From Salmonella enterica subsp. houtenae serovar Houten (lineage in GTDB: Bacteria > Pseudomonadota > Gammaproteobacteria > Enterobacterales > Enterobacteriaceae): a stretch of DNA of 64,000 nucleotides. Location of the stretch: positions 3,720,001 through 3,784,000 of the forward strand of contig LS483478.1 in the NCBI GenBank assembly GCA_900478215.1, given 5' to 3'. The notes below the pieces were generated by a model. The model saw only the letters and a program-made list of their open reading frames with translations. It did no database searches and had not been told where the DNA came from. Shown here in pieces: positions 36,017 to 45,365 of the stretch; positions within the stretch are counted from its first letter, which is position 1; each line of letters begins with the position of its first letter. Both the position numbers and the translations under genes were made by a program.

Positions 36017-37357
36017 TTAACGAGGGTTATCCGATGGCGTTCCACGCAATGTCATGTTTCCGGTCTGTGTTAGCGTCAAGCCGCGTGTTTCCGGGGCAAA
36101 CATCACCGATACGCCAAGCCCGACTAACGAAATCAACGCGCCAATCAGCATGACGTTATTAATACCGTAACGAGTAATAAAAATCGGTAATGCCCAGGTG
36201 GAGACAATGGTTCCAATGCGGCTTAATGACATGATGACCCCCACGGCCGAGGCGCGAATATCCGTAGGGAAGAGTTCGTTAGGATAAAGCCATTGCAGTA
36301 TGCCCGGTCCGCCGGAAAAGAAGGCGTACACCGCAAACGCCACTACCACCACCAGGATACCCAGATTTGATACCAGCCCCAGCAGCGCCAGCGCGATAGT
36401 CATCATTGCGAAACTGCCAATAAGCAGAGGGCGACGGCCAATACTGTTTAGCCAGAACATCGCCGGTATACAGCCCAGCATAAAAAAGAGGCTAATCACC
36501 ACATTGCCGAGCGCCGCGCTGCGTCCCTGTTCCCAGCCGAGTAAGCCGACGATCTGCGGCCCAAAGGTATAGATAGCGAACATCGGGATCACCTGACAGG
36601 TCCAGATAGCCGCGACGAACAGGACAAACGGGAAATGACGACGGTTAAACAGTTGCAGGAAGCGAGTCTCCTGCGGCGGCTCATCGTCAAAGCAGACCGG
36701 TTCGCCGAACAGTTTGATCATCATTTGTTCGCACTCTTTTACCCGTCCTTTTCGCAATAGCCAGCGTGGCGATTCCGGCAAGTCAAAGCGGCCAATCAAA
36801 ATGATTAAGCACGGGATAAAGGCGCTGCCAAGCATCCAGCGCCAGCCGCCCTCCATGTCATACAGCCAGTACCCCACCAGATTGGCGCAGGTCGCGCCGA
36901 CATACCACATCGCGGCGATAAAGCCGATGGAGAACGCGCGCTGGCGGGTATTGGAAAACTCCGTAATCATGGAAGTGGCGATAGGGTAATCCGCGCCGAT
37001 CACAATGCCAATTAAAACGCGCATCACCAGCAATTCAAGCGGCGTGGAGACAAACATCGTCGCCACAGAGATAGCGCCGATAGCGATAATATCAAGCAGG
37101 AACATTTTACGCCGCCCGACCTTATCGCAAATATAGCCAAACAGCGAGGTGCCAATAAACAGCCCGGCAAGCGTAGCCGCGCCGAGCGCGCCAATCCATT
37201 CAGCATCAAGGTGCAAGCGCGGCGTTAGTTGTTCCAGCGCCACACCAATGATCACCAGCACGTAGCCATCAAGGAACGGGCCGCCGCTTCCCCACAGCAT
37301 AATTCTGCGATGAATAGAGGAGAATTTAATGTCGTCAAAGTTCCTGGGCTGCGGCAT
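36017..37357 (-). CDS. yaaU: Putative MFS transporter YaaU
   Basis: YaaU (446 aa) is a sugar-porter-type major facilitator with about 12 membrane segments. It has the loop GYICDKVGRRKMFL after segment 2, RVLIGIVIGADYPIATSMI, PESPRWLLRKGR before the central loop, and APETRGLTL at the end. The substrate is not known. Its place next to fixABCX and the cai genes is shared with E. coli, but a link to carnitine is not shown. Confidence 0.92.
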   Translation of the reverse strand: MPQPRNFDDIKFSSIHRRIMLWGSGGPFLDGYVLVIIGVALEQLTPRLHLDAEWIGALGAATLAGLFIGTSLFGYICDKVGRRKMFLLDIIAIGAISVATMFVSTPLELLVMRVLIGIVIGADYPIATSMITEFSNTRQRAFSIGFIAAMWYVGATCANLVGYWLYDMEGGWRWMLGSAFIPCLIILIGRFDLPESPRWLLRKGRVKECEQMMIKLFGEPVCFDDEPPQETRFLQLFNRRHFPFVLFVAAIWTCQVIPMFAIYTFGPQIVGLLGWEQGRSAALGNVVISLFFMLGCIPAMFWLNSIGRRPLLIGSFAMMTIALALLGLVSNLGILVVVVAFAVYAFFSGGPGILQWLYPNELFPTDIRASAVGVIMSLSRIGTIVSTWALPIFITRYGINNVMLIGALISLVGLGVSVMFAPETRGLTLTQTGNMTLRGTPSDNPR

Positions 37358-37383
37358 GGTTATGTCCTGTTTTATCCTGGCTG

Positions 37384-37466
37384 CCTGATGGCGCTGCGGG
37401 TATCAGGCCGACCAGGTCCGTGAGCGTAGGCCGGATTAGCGCAGTTCACCGCGCCATCCGGCAGTC
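37384..37466. repeat. REP cluster between yaaU and fixX
   Basis: REP-like units CCTGATGGCGCTGCGGGTATCAGGCC and GTAGGCCGGATTAGCGC...GCGCCATCCGGC lie between the stop of fixX and the yaaU start region. Confidence 0.8.
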
Positions 37467-37468
37467 AA

Positions 37469-37756
37469 TCAACCGTAGCGAAACTCCACGCCAAAGGTAC
37501 CGCGCGGGTATTCCCACTTTTCCAGCGCGTTGTCCAGGCCGAGAATCCGACAGGTCCCGCACTCCAGACAGCCGGCATAGTCAAACCGCACGCTGCCATC
37601 ATCCTGCTTTTTGTATAACCCGGCGGGACACGCCTTAATCAGCACCTCCAGCGCCTGCTTATCCGGTTCGGTTTTCAGCACGATATGCGGGTTGTTTTCA
37701 TCGACGTTGAATTTATTAACGCCCAGCTTGACGTCAACATTGACGGGGGAAGTCAT
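37469..37756 (-). CDS. fixX: Ferredoxin-like protein FixX
   Basis: FixX (95 aa) carries a [4Fe-4S] cluster in the electron chain FixAB to FixCX thought to feed crotonobetaine reduction. Cluster cysteines are seen in KACPAGLY and CLECGTCRI. The start overlaps the fixC stop by 4 nt. Confidence 0.95.
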   Translation of the reverse strand: MTSPVNVDVKLGVNKFNVDENNPHIVLKTEPDKQALEVLIKACPAGLYKKQDDGSVRFDYAGCLECGTCRILGLDNALEKWEYPRGTFGVEFRYG

Positions 37757-39039
37757 AATACGGTCGCTCCTTTAATACCGTCCTTCATCAAATTGATAAG
37801 GCCGACTTTCTTTGCATGACGCAGAATTTTTTTACGTATCGGCTCCGGCGCACCGCCGTCAACGGTAAACAGATCGCGGGCGATACCGACCACCATTTCC
37901 GGATAGCGGGTAAACATACGCGGGTTATCGAGAAACGCCGGCAGACGCTGGTACATTCGCATATCCCGCATCAGACCGTTGTCGAGATGCTGGCGATATT
38001 CCGCCAGTTTTTGCCGACTGAAATCCTCGCTGCGCAGCGCGGAAAGGACGGTTTTCGCCGCCGCGTCCCCTGCCGCCACGGCCAAATCCATACCACGGAT
38101 AGTAAAGCCCAGATTCATGCACATTCCGCCAGCATCACCGGCAATCAATACCCCGTCGCCCACCAGCTCAGGCTGCATAGCAAACCCGGCTTCCGGGACG
38201 ACGTGCGCGGCATACTCGACCAGTTTGCCGCCGGCGATCAGCGGCGCGACCGCCGGATGCTGTTTAAAATCTTCCAGCATTTGCGGCACGGATTTTGTCG
38301 CCGCGTTCAGATGGTGCAGACCGCACACCAGCCCCAGCGACAGCGTGGTTTTATTGGTATACAAAAATCCGCCGCCCATCAGCCCTGCGGTCGGCGCGCC
38401 GGCGAACAGGCAGGCTGCGCCTTCATTGCCCCGAAGTTGAAAACGATCTTCAATAACGGATTGGGGTAATTCGACCAGTTCTTTCACCCCCACCGCAACG
38501 TGCGAGGCGTTGACGCGTTTCGCCATGCCCAGCTTTTCCGCCAGCAAGGAGTTAACGCCGTCCGCCAGGATCACGACTTTCGCTTCGATAATATCGCCGT
38601 CGGCCTCCACGCCGACGACCTTGCCGTCGCGCTGTACGACGTTATCCACGCGGATACCGGTAATCAGTTGCGCGCCCGCGTCTTCCGCCTGCTCCATCAG
38701 CCAGGCGTCAAATTTACTGCGCAGCACGGAATAAGAACGCCGCGAAGGCGCTTGCTCCTCCGCGTTAACATAATCAACCGCCATTACCCCTTGTTCGGTC
38801 ATAAAGGCGAGTTTTTCATGGGTGATGAGGCGTTCTACGGGCGCCCGCGCCGCAAAATCGGGTAGAATACGCTCCAGACTATGCGCGTAGAGGCGACCGC
38901 CGGTGACGTTCTTCGCGCCAGCGGAATTGCCTCGCTCAATCACCAATACCTGCGCGCCTTCACGCGCCAGCACCAACGCGGCGACTGACCCTGCCAGCCC
39001 TGCGCCGACAATAATGGCGTCAAAGATATCTTCAGACAT
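37753..39039 (-). CDS. fixC: FAD-dependent flavoprotein FixC
   Basis: FixC (428 aa) resembles electron-transfer-flavoprotein:quinone oxidoreductases. The FAD site IIVGAGLAGSVAALVLAREG is at residues 9-28 and a second FAD block VLIAGDAGGMCMNLGF is near residue 300. It acts with FixX to pass electrons from FixAB during anaerobic carnitine metabolism. It lies 48 nt downstream of fixB. Confidence 0.95.
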   Translation of the reverse strand: MSEDIFDAIIVGAGLAGSVAALVLAREGAQVLVIERGNSAGAKNVTGGRLYAHSLERILPDFAARAPVERLITHEKLAFMTEQGVMAVDYVNAEEQAPSRRSYSVLRSKFDAWLMEQAEDAGAQLITGIRVDNVVQRDGKVVGVEADGDIIEAKVVILADGVNSLLAEKLGMAKRVNASHVAVGVKELVELPQSVIEDRFQLRGNEGAACLFAGAPTAGLMGGGFLYTNKTTLSLGLVCGLHHLNAATKSVPQMLEDFKQHPAVAPLIAGGKLVEYAAHVVPEAGFAMQPELVGDGVLIAGDAGGMCMNLGFTIRGMDLAVAAGDAAAKTVLSALRSEDFSRQKLAEYRQHLDNGLMRDMRMYQRLPAFLDNPRMFTRYPEMVVGIARDLFTVDGGAPEPIRKKILRHAKKVGLINLMKDGIKGATVL

Positions 39040-39087
39040 AGAAACTCCCTGTCAGCGGCGGGACGTGCTTTGCCCCGCCTTACTCAA

Positions 39088-40032
39088 TCAACGTGCCAAT
39101 GCCTGGGTCAGCGCGGGCAGGATCTTCACCGCATCGCCCACAATGCCGTAATCCGCGTACTGGAAGATCGGCGCGTTTTTATCTTTGTTAATGGCGCAGA
39201 TCGTTTGCGATCCATTCGCCCCGACCATGTGCTGGATCTGCCCGGAGATCCCGATGGCAAGATAAAGTTCGGGTTTTAACATCAGGTTGGAGATGCCGAC
39301 ATAACGCTCATGCTCCATCCATTTTTCGTTTTCCGCGACCGGACGAGAGCAGGCCAGCTCCGCGCCGATGCTCTGACACAGCGCCTGTGCCAGCGCGATA
39401 TTCTCTTTACTGCCGATCCCGCGTCCAACGCTCACCACCAGCCGCGCTTTATCCAGATCGACGCGGTTGCTCTGGCGCGCCTGTGTCGCGGTACGCGTCA
39501 CTACTATCGCCGGCGCTATCCACTCCACGCTCTGCGCCTCGCCGCGGCGCGCCGTATCCGCCTGCGCCGGTTCGAAAGCGCCGCTGCTCAGCGTGACGAC
39601 CGCCCAGGGCGAGGTAATCGTCTCTTCGCCCATCGCCAGCCCGCCGTAAACCATGTGTTTTACCGCAGCCCCTTCCGCTTGCGGTACGACGCTACTGGCA
39701 TCGTTAGACACCGCCGCCGCCAGACGGTAGCCGAGCTTAGCCGCCAGCAGTTTGCCGCGACGGGTATTCGGCAGTAGTACCATACCCGCCTCGCCGCCAT
39801 GCTTGTGGAGGGTTTCCGCCATGGCTTCCGCATAGTCTTCCACCATACGGTCATCAGGTTTACCGCGTACAAGCCAGACGCGGTCCGCGCCAAAATGGAA
39901 CGCTACTTCGCTATCCGCCTCGCTCAGTACGAAAACGTTAATCTGTTCGCCGGTATGCTGCGCGCCGCCTATCAGTTCCGCCAGACGAGAAGGCGTATCG
40001 CTGAATACCCAAACACTGGAAAATTTGCTCAT
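39088..40032 (-). CDS. fixB: Electron-transfer flavoprotein alpha subunit FixB
   Basis: FixB (314 aa) is the ETF alpha-like subunit. The C-terminal FAD-binding part shows YLAIGISGQIQHMVGANGSQ and AINKDKNAPIFQYADYGIVG. It pairs with FixA. The gene starts 9 nt after fixA ends. Confidence 0.95.
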   Translation of the reverse strand: MSKFSSVWVFSDTPSRLAELIGGAQHTGEQINVFVLSEADSEVAFHFGADRVWLVRGKPDDRMVEDYAEAMAETLHKHGGEAGMVLLPNTRRGKLLAAKLGYRLAAAVSNDASSVVPQAEGAAVKHMVYGGLAMGEETITSPWAVVTLSSGAFEPAQADTARRGEAQSVEWIAPAIVVTRTATQARQSNRVDLDKARLVVSVGRGIGSKENIALAQALCQSIGAELACSRPVAENEKWMEHERYVGISNLMLKPELYLAIGISGQIQHMVGANGSQTICAINKDKNAPIFQYADYGIVGDAVKILPALTQALAR

Positions 40033-40041
40033 AACTTCCCC

Positions 40042-40815
40042 TTACTTAATGATTTTGCGCAGGTTTTCGGCAAATGCGGCGATCTGTTCTTCGCCCTCGC
40101 CTTGAATGACAATTCGCTGACGCTCGCGCTGTTTCGGCGCGGCGACGCGTTGGCTGGAGTAGTCAGCCGCCGCGCTAAAGCCGATGTCCGCCGCAGACCA
40201 GACCTGGACGGGCTTTTTCGCCGCGCCGAGAATCGCTTTCATCGACGGGATTTGCGGGGAGTTAATATCGGTAGAGACCGCCACGACCGCAGGTAACGGG
40301 ATATGCAGCGTTTCGATTTCATCTTCCAGCTCGCGCTCAACGATAAGGGCGTCTTCACTCAGCGAAAGGATGTTGCGCACGCCGTTAATGGCCGGGATAT
40401 GCAGCGTTTCACCCAGCAGCAGGCTCACCTGCTGGGCATAAAGATCTGAAGAGCCATCGCCACAGATAATCAGATCAAAACCCGCTTTTTGCGCAGCGGC
40501 GGCGAGCGCGGCGGCGGTTTGTTGCGGCAGCGACTGTTCAAACAGCTCATCAATCACGACAATAAGATCGTCAGGGCCGCGAGAAAGCACATCTTTACGC
40601 CCTTTGGCGTTGGTCAGCGCCTGGCCGCCCACGCTCATTGCCGTAACCACGGCATCGCCGGCCTGCTGTTTTAACTGGCAAGCGGCTTCAATCGCATTTA
40701 AATCGTATTGGCTAATTTTGGCGTCGGCTTTACGGGTATCTAATGAACCATCTTCGTTATTAATCACAATATCCTGTTCATCAGGCACGCACTTGTAGCA
40801 AGTCAATATCTTCAT
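40042..40815 (-). CDS. fixA: Electron-transfer flavoprotein beta subunit FixA
   Basis: FixA (257 aa) is the ETF beta-like partner of FixB. Family blocks are KCVPDEQDIVI near the start, DLNAIEAACQLK, and CGDGSSDLYAQQVSLLLGE near residue 115. I chose ATG 40815 (MKILTCYK), the usual start, with a GGAGATGC sequence upstream; the frame is open for 21 more codons. It is the first gene of fixABCX, divergent from caiT. Confidence 0.95.
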   Translation of the reverse strand: MKILTCYKCVPDEQDIVINNEDGSLDTRKADAKISQYDLNAIEAACQLKQQAGDAVVTAMSVGGQALTNAKGRKDVLSRGPDDLIVVIDELFEQSLPQQTAAALAAAAQKAGFDLIICGDGSSDLYAQQVSLLLGETLHIPAINGVRNILSLSEDALIVERELEDEIETLHIPLPAVVAVSTDINSPQIPSMKAILGAAKKPVQVWSAADIGFSAAADYSSQRVAAPKQRERQRIVIQGEGEEQIAAFAENLRKIIK

Positions 40816-41292
40816 TGCATCTCCAGAAATCATGAAAGTAACGTCATCTATATCGGCGGTGTTAAATACAGATATCACGCGCTTAAATTCGGGAATAAAA
40901 CATTAACCACCAATATTGAAAAAGTCACATCCTGTTCTTCATAACTTTCAATATTGTTAAGCACCTCACCAATATTGAACGGTCGGCGACAAAATATAAA
41001 AATTTTCAATATTGTTTTACGGATCACCAATATTGAAAGAGAGGCGAGCAAAAAACGCACAATATCTTTATATTACTTTGATTATAAAGGAATAAAAACA
41101 AAATAAACCGTCAAAATAAACGACAAAAAAATGTGATCCAGCTTACAGAACGTCGTGCAGCGAATACTCATTATGGGTTACTCGCAAAAGCGCCCCGAGG
41201 TTAAATTATCACCGGTCGAATATTCAGGAAAATAAACAAAATATAATAGCCAGGAACGCAGCATAAATTTCGTTTGACACTGGAATTAACTC
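40816..41292. promoter_or_regulatory. fix-cai divergent control region with paired CaiF-type sites
   Basis: Five copies of CAATATTG lie at 40910, 40949, 40970, 41007 and 41028. Two pairs form TTTCAATATTG-N13-CAATATTGAA(A/C): 40946-40980 and 41004-41038. The 11-bp inverted repeats separated by 13 bp match the described CaiF target. The copy at 40910 has no partner. A CRP-like site, TGTGATCCAGCTTACA, lies at 41132-41147 on the caiT side. Expected control is CaiF plus CRP and FNR, giving anaerobic, carnitine-dependent expression of both operons. Confidence 0.8.
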
Positions 41293-42810
41293 ATGAAAAC
41301 TGACAAGAAAAAGTCTGGAATAGAACCAAAGGTTTTTTTCCCGCCACTTATAATCGTAGGGATACTTTGTTGGCTAACGGTTCGGGATCTTGATGCGGCA
41401 AATAATGTTATTAACGCCGTATTCAGTTATGTCACCAACGTATGGGGATGGGCCTTTGAATGGTATATGGTCGTCATGCTCATCGGCTGGTTCTGGCTGG
41501 TCTTTGGTCCTTATGCGAAAAAGAAATTAGGCGATGAGCCGCCGGAATTCAGCACCGCTAGCTGGATTTTTATGATGTTCGCCTCCTGTACCTCCGCCGC
41601 CGTCCTGTTCTGGGGGTCGATAGAGATTTATTACTATATCTCTACGCCGCCATTTGGCCTTGCGCCCAACTCTGCCGGCGCGAAAGAGATTGGCCTCGCT
41701 TATAGCCTGTTCCACTGGGGACCTCTGCCGTGGGCGACCTACAGTTTCCTCTCCGTCGCTTTTGCCTACTTCTTTTTCGTCCGTAAGATGGATGTTATCC
41801 GTCCCAGCTCCACGCTGGTGCCGCTGGTCGGCGAAAAACATGCCAAAGGACTTTTCGGCACCATCGTCGATAACTTCTACCTGGTGGCGCTGATCTTTGC
41901 GATGGGAACCAGCCTCGGTCTGGCGACGCCGCTGGTGACGGAGTGTATGCAGTATCTGTTCGGTATTCCGCACACCCTGGAGCTGGACGCCATTATTATT
42001 ACCTGCTGGATCATCCTGAACGCGATCTGTGTCGCCTGCGGTCTGCAAAAAGGGGTCAGGATCGCCAGCGACGTTCGCAGCTATTTAAGCTTTCTGATGC
42101 TGGGCTGGGTATTCATCGTCAGCGGCGCCAGCTTCATCATGAACTATTTTACCGATTCGGTCGGTACGTTGTTAATGTACCTGCCGCGGATGCTGTTTTA
42201 CACCGATCCGATAGGTAAAAGCGGGTTCCCGCAAAGCTGGACGGTCTTTTACTGGGCATGGTGGGTGATTTACGCCATCCAGATGAGTATCTTCCTCGCC
42301 CGTATTTCCCGTGGTCGGACAGTGCGTGAACTCTGCTTCGGCATGGTGCTGGGGCTGACGGCTTCTACCTGGATTTTGTGGACCGTCCTCGGCAGCAATA
42401 CTCTCCTGCTGATGGATAAAAATATCCTCAATATTCCGCAGTTAATCGACCAGCACGGCGTGGCGCGCGCCATTATCGAAACCTGGGCCGCCCTGCCGCT
42501 CAGTACCGCCACCCTGTGGGGATTCTTTATCCTGTGCTTTATCGCCACCGTCACGTTAATTAACGCCTGCTCTTATACCCTAGCGATGTCGACCTGTCGC
42601 GAAATACGCGACGGCGAAGAACCACCGTTGCTGGTGCGGATCGGCTGGTCGGTACTGGTGGGCATTATTGGCATTGTTCTGTTGGCGCTCGGCGGGCTGA
42701 AACCGATTCAAACCGCCATTATCGCCGGCGGCTGCCCGCTGTTCTTCGTCAACATCATGGTGACGCTCTCCTTTATCAAAGACGCCAAAACGCACTGGAA
42801 AGATAAATAA
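41293..42810 (+). CDS. caiT: L-carnitine/gamma-butyrobetaine antiporter
   Basis: CaiT (505 aa) is a BCCT-family inner-membrane trimer with about 12 membrane segments. It swaps external carnitine for internal gamma-butyrobetaine without an ion gradient. The substrate-site region FYWAWWVIYAIQMSIFLARIS near residue 320 and GMGTSLGLATPLV near 200 are visible (given in part). It leads caiTABCD. Confidence 0.96.
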   Translation: MKTDKKKSGIEPKVFFPPLIIVGILCWLTVRDLDAANNVINAVFSYVTNVWGWAFEWYMVVMLIGWFWLVFGPYAKKKLGDEPPEFSTASWIFMMFASCTSAAVLFWGSIEIYYYISTPPFGLAPNSAGAKEIGLAYSLFHWGPLPWATYSFLSVAFAYFFFVRKMDVIRPSSTLVPLVGEKHAKGLFGTIVDNFYLVALIFAMGTSLGLATPLVTECMQYLFGIPHTLELDAIIITCWIILNAICVACGLQKGVRIASDVRSYLSFLMLGWVFIVSGASFIMNYFTDSVGTLLMYLPRMLFYTDPIGKSGFPQSWTVFYWAWWVIYAIQMSIFLARISRGRTVRELCFGMVLGLTASTWILWTVLGSNTLLLMDKNILNIPQLIDQHGVARAIIETWAALPLSTATLWGFFILCFIATVTLINACSYTLAMSTCREIRDGEEPPLLVRIGWSVLVGIIGIVLLALGGLKPIQTAIIAGGCPLFFVNIMVTLSFIKDAKTHWKDK

Positions 42811-42841
42811 AATTACCCCCAAAAGATCAAGAGGTTGGAAC

Positions 42842-43984
42842 ATGGATTTTAATTTAAATGATGAACAGGAACTGTTTGTCGCCGGTATTCGTGAATTGAT
42901 GGCCAGTGAGAACTGGGAAGCCTATTTTGCCGAGTGCGATCGTGACAGCATCTATCCTGAACGTTTTGTGAAAGCGCTGGCGGAGATGGGGATTGATAGC
43001 TTGCTGATCCCGGAAGAGCACGGTGGCCTGGAGGCCGGGTTCATTACCGTTGCGGCGGTATGGATGGAATTGGGGCGCCTGGGCGCGCCGACATATGTGC
43101 TGTACCAATTGCCGGGCGGGTTCAACACTTTCCTGCGTGAAGGCACCCAGGAACAGATCGATAAGATTATGGCCTTTCGCGGTACCGGTAAGCAGATGTG
43201 GAACTCGGCAATTACCGAGCCGGGCGCCGGTTCGGATGTCGGGAGTTTAAAAACCACCTATACCCGCAAAAATGGTAAGGTTTATCTCAATGGCAGCAAG
43301 TGTTTTATCACCAGTAGCGCGTACACCCCCTACATTGTGGTGATGGCAAGAGATGGCGCCTCGCCGGATAAACCTGTCTATACCGAATGGTTTGTCGATA
43401 TGAGCAAACCGGGCATCAAAGTGACCAAACTGGAAAAGCTCGGTCTGCGTATGGATAGCTGCTGCGAAATTACCTTCGATGAGGTTGAACTGGACGAGAA
43501 AGACAGGTTCGGTCGGGAAGGTAACGGCTTTAATCGCGTTAAAGAAGAGTTCGATCATGAACGTTTCCTGGTGGCGTTAACCAACTACGGCACGGCGCTG
43601 TGCGCCTTTGAAGATGCGGCGCGTTACGCTAATCAACGCGTGCAGTTTGGCGAGACAATTGGTCGCTTCCAACTGATTCAGGAGAAATTCGCCCATATGG
43701 CGATCAAATTAAACGCCATGAAAAATATGCTGCTGGAAGCCGCATGGAAGGCGGACAACGGCACAATCACCTCCGGCGATGCGGCCATGTGTAAATACTT
43801 CTGCGCTAACGCCGCGTTTGAGGTTGTGGACAGCGCCATGCAGGTATTGGGCGGCGTGGGCATTGCGGGGAATCATCGTATTTCGCGTTTCTGGCGCGAT
43901 CTGCGCGTTGACCGCGTTTCCGGCGGATCTGACGAAATGCAGATCCTGACGCTCGGTCGTGCGGTGCTGAAGCAGTACCGCTAA
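42842..43984 (+). CDS. caiA: Crotonobetainyl-CoA reductase
   Basis: CaiA (380 aa) is an acyl-CoA dehydrogenase-type flavoprotein that reduces crotonobetainyl-CoA to gamma-butyrobetainyl-CoA, with electrons probably from FixAB/CX. Family blocks are ITEPGAGSDVGSLKT near residue 120, and the C-terminal QVLGGVGIAGNHRISRFWRD. It lies 31 nt after caiT. Confidence 0.96.
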   Translation: MDFNLNDEQELFVAGIRELMASENWEAYFAECDRDSIYPERFVKALAEMGIDSLLIPEEHGGLEAGFITVAAVWMELGRLGAPTYVLYQLPGGFNTFLREGTQEQIDKIMAFRGTGKQMWNSAITEPGAGSDVGSLKTTYTRKNGKVYLNGSKCFITSSAYTPYIVVMARDGASPDKPVYTEWFVDMSKPGIKVTKLEKLGLRMDSCCEITFDEVELDEKDRFGREGNGFNRVKEEFDHERFLVALTNYGTALCAFEDAARYANQRVQFGETIGRFQLIQEKFAHMAIKLNAMKNMLLEAAWKADNGTITSGDAAMCKYFCANAAFEVVDSAMQVLGGVGIAGNHRISRFWRDLRVDRVSGGSDEMQILTLGRAVLKQYR

Positions 43985-43992
43985 GCAAAGCG

Positions 43993-44074
43993 CCCGGCGG
44001 CGCTGCGCTTACCGGGTCTACGGATTGTGCATGTTGTAAGCCGGATAGGTTTCACGCCGCATCCGGCAACAGGA
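43993..44074. repeat. REP pair between caiA and caiB
   Basis: GGCGGCGCTGCGCTTACCGGGTC and GTAAGCCGGATAGGTTTCACGCCGCATCCGGC (shown here in its parts at about 43997-44020 and 44036-44068) form an inverted pair inside the operon. Confidence 0.75.
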
Positions 44075-44082
44075 GTGATACC

Positions 44083-45303
44083 ATGACAACGCATTTACCC
44101 ATGCCTGCATTCGGCCCCCTCTCGGGGCTGCGGGTGGTCTTTTCCGGAATCGAAATCGCCGGGCCGTTCGCCGGACAAATGTTCGCGGAATGGGGCGCGG
44201 AGGTTATCTGGATCGAAAATGTGGCCTGGGCCGATACCATTCGCGTCCAGCCGAATTATCCGCAGCTTTCACGTCGTAACCTGCACGCCCTTTCCCTGAA
44301 CATCTTTAAAGACGAAGGACGAGAAGCGTTTCTGAAATTAATGGAAACGACTGATATCTTTATTGAAGCCAGCAAAGGCCCGGCGTTCGCCCGCCGCGGC
44401 ATCACCGATGAGGTGCTGTGGGAACATAACCCGAAACTGGTTATCGCCCATCTTTCCGGCTTCGGTCAGTTTGGCGACGAAGAGTATACCCATCTGCCGG
44501 CTTACAATACCATCGCCCAGGCGTTCAGCGGCTATCTGATCCAAAACGGCGATGTCGACCAACCGATGCCCGCCTTTCCCTACACCGCCGACTATTTTTC
44601 CGGCCTGACCGCCACGACTTCGGCGCTGGCGGCGTTGCATAAAGTACGGGAAACCGGTAAAGGCGAAAGTATTGATATTGCGATGTATGAAGTGATGTTG
44701 CGGATGGGGCAGTATTTTATGATGGATTACTTCAACGGCGGCGAGCTCTGCCCGAGAATGACCAAAGGTAAAGATCCTTATTACGCTGGTTGCGGATTAT
44801 ATAAATGCGCCGACGGTTATATCGTGATGGAGTTAGTCGGCATTACGCAAATTAACGAATGCTTTAAAGATATCGGCCTCGCGCCTATTCTCGGTACGCC
44901 GGAAGTGCCGGAAGGCACGCAGTTGATTCACCGTATCGAATGTCCTTACGGTCCGCTGGTGGAAGAAAAACTGGATGCCTGGCTGGCGACGCGTTCTATT
45001 GCTGACGTTCAGGCGCGTTTTGCCGAACTGAATATCGCCTGCGCAAAAGTGCTGACTATTCCGGAGCTGGAACATCATCCGCAGTACGTGGCACGTGAGT
45101 CCATTACCCAGTGGCAAACGATGGACGGCCGCACCTGTAAGGGGCCGAATGTCATGCCGAAATTCAAAAACAACCCGGGGAAAATCTGGCGCGCCATGCC
45201 GTCACACGGCATGGATACCGCCGCCATTCTGAAAAATATTGGTTATAGCGAAGCAGATATTAAGGAACTGGTCGGCAAAGGGCTGGCCAAAGTTGAGGAT
45301 TAA
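44083..45303 (+). CDS. caiB: Crotonobetainyl-CoA:carnitine CoA-transferase
   Basis: CaiB (406 aa) is a class III CoA-transferase that moves CoA between gamma-butyrobetaine/crotonobetaine and carnitine. Typical blocks are SGIEIAGPFAGQMFAEWGAEV, LSLNIFKDEGREAFLKL, and the active aspartate in FPYTADYFSGL near residue 169. AGGAGTGATACC precedes the ATG. Confidence 0.96.
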   Translation: MTTHLPMPAFGPLSGLRVVFSGIEIAGPFAGQMFAEWGAEVIWIENVAWADTIRVQPNYPQLSRRNLHALSLNIFKDEGREAFLKLMETTDIFIEASKGPAFARRGITDEVLWEHNPKLVIAHLSGFGQFGDEEYTHLPAYNTIAQAFSGYLIQNGDVDQPMPAFPYTADYFSGLTATTSALAALHKVRETGKGESIDIAMYEVMLRMGQYFMMDYFNGGELCPRMTKGKDPYYAGCGLYKCADGYIVMELVGITQINECFKDIGLAPILGTPEVPEGTQLIHRIECPYGPLVEEKLDAWLATRSIADVQARFAELNIACAKVLTIPELEHHPQYVARESITQWQTMDGRTCKGPNVMPKFKNNPGKIWRAMPSHGMDTAAILKNIGYSEADIKELVGKGLAKVED

Positions 45304-45365
45304 ACGCGATGCGCTAATCGGTTTTCCGGTTAGCGCTCACGCCTGATTTCGTGGATAAAAGTGCA

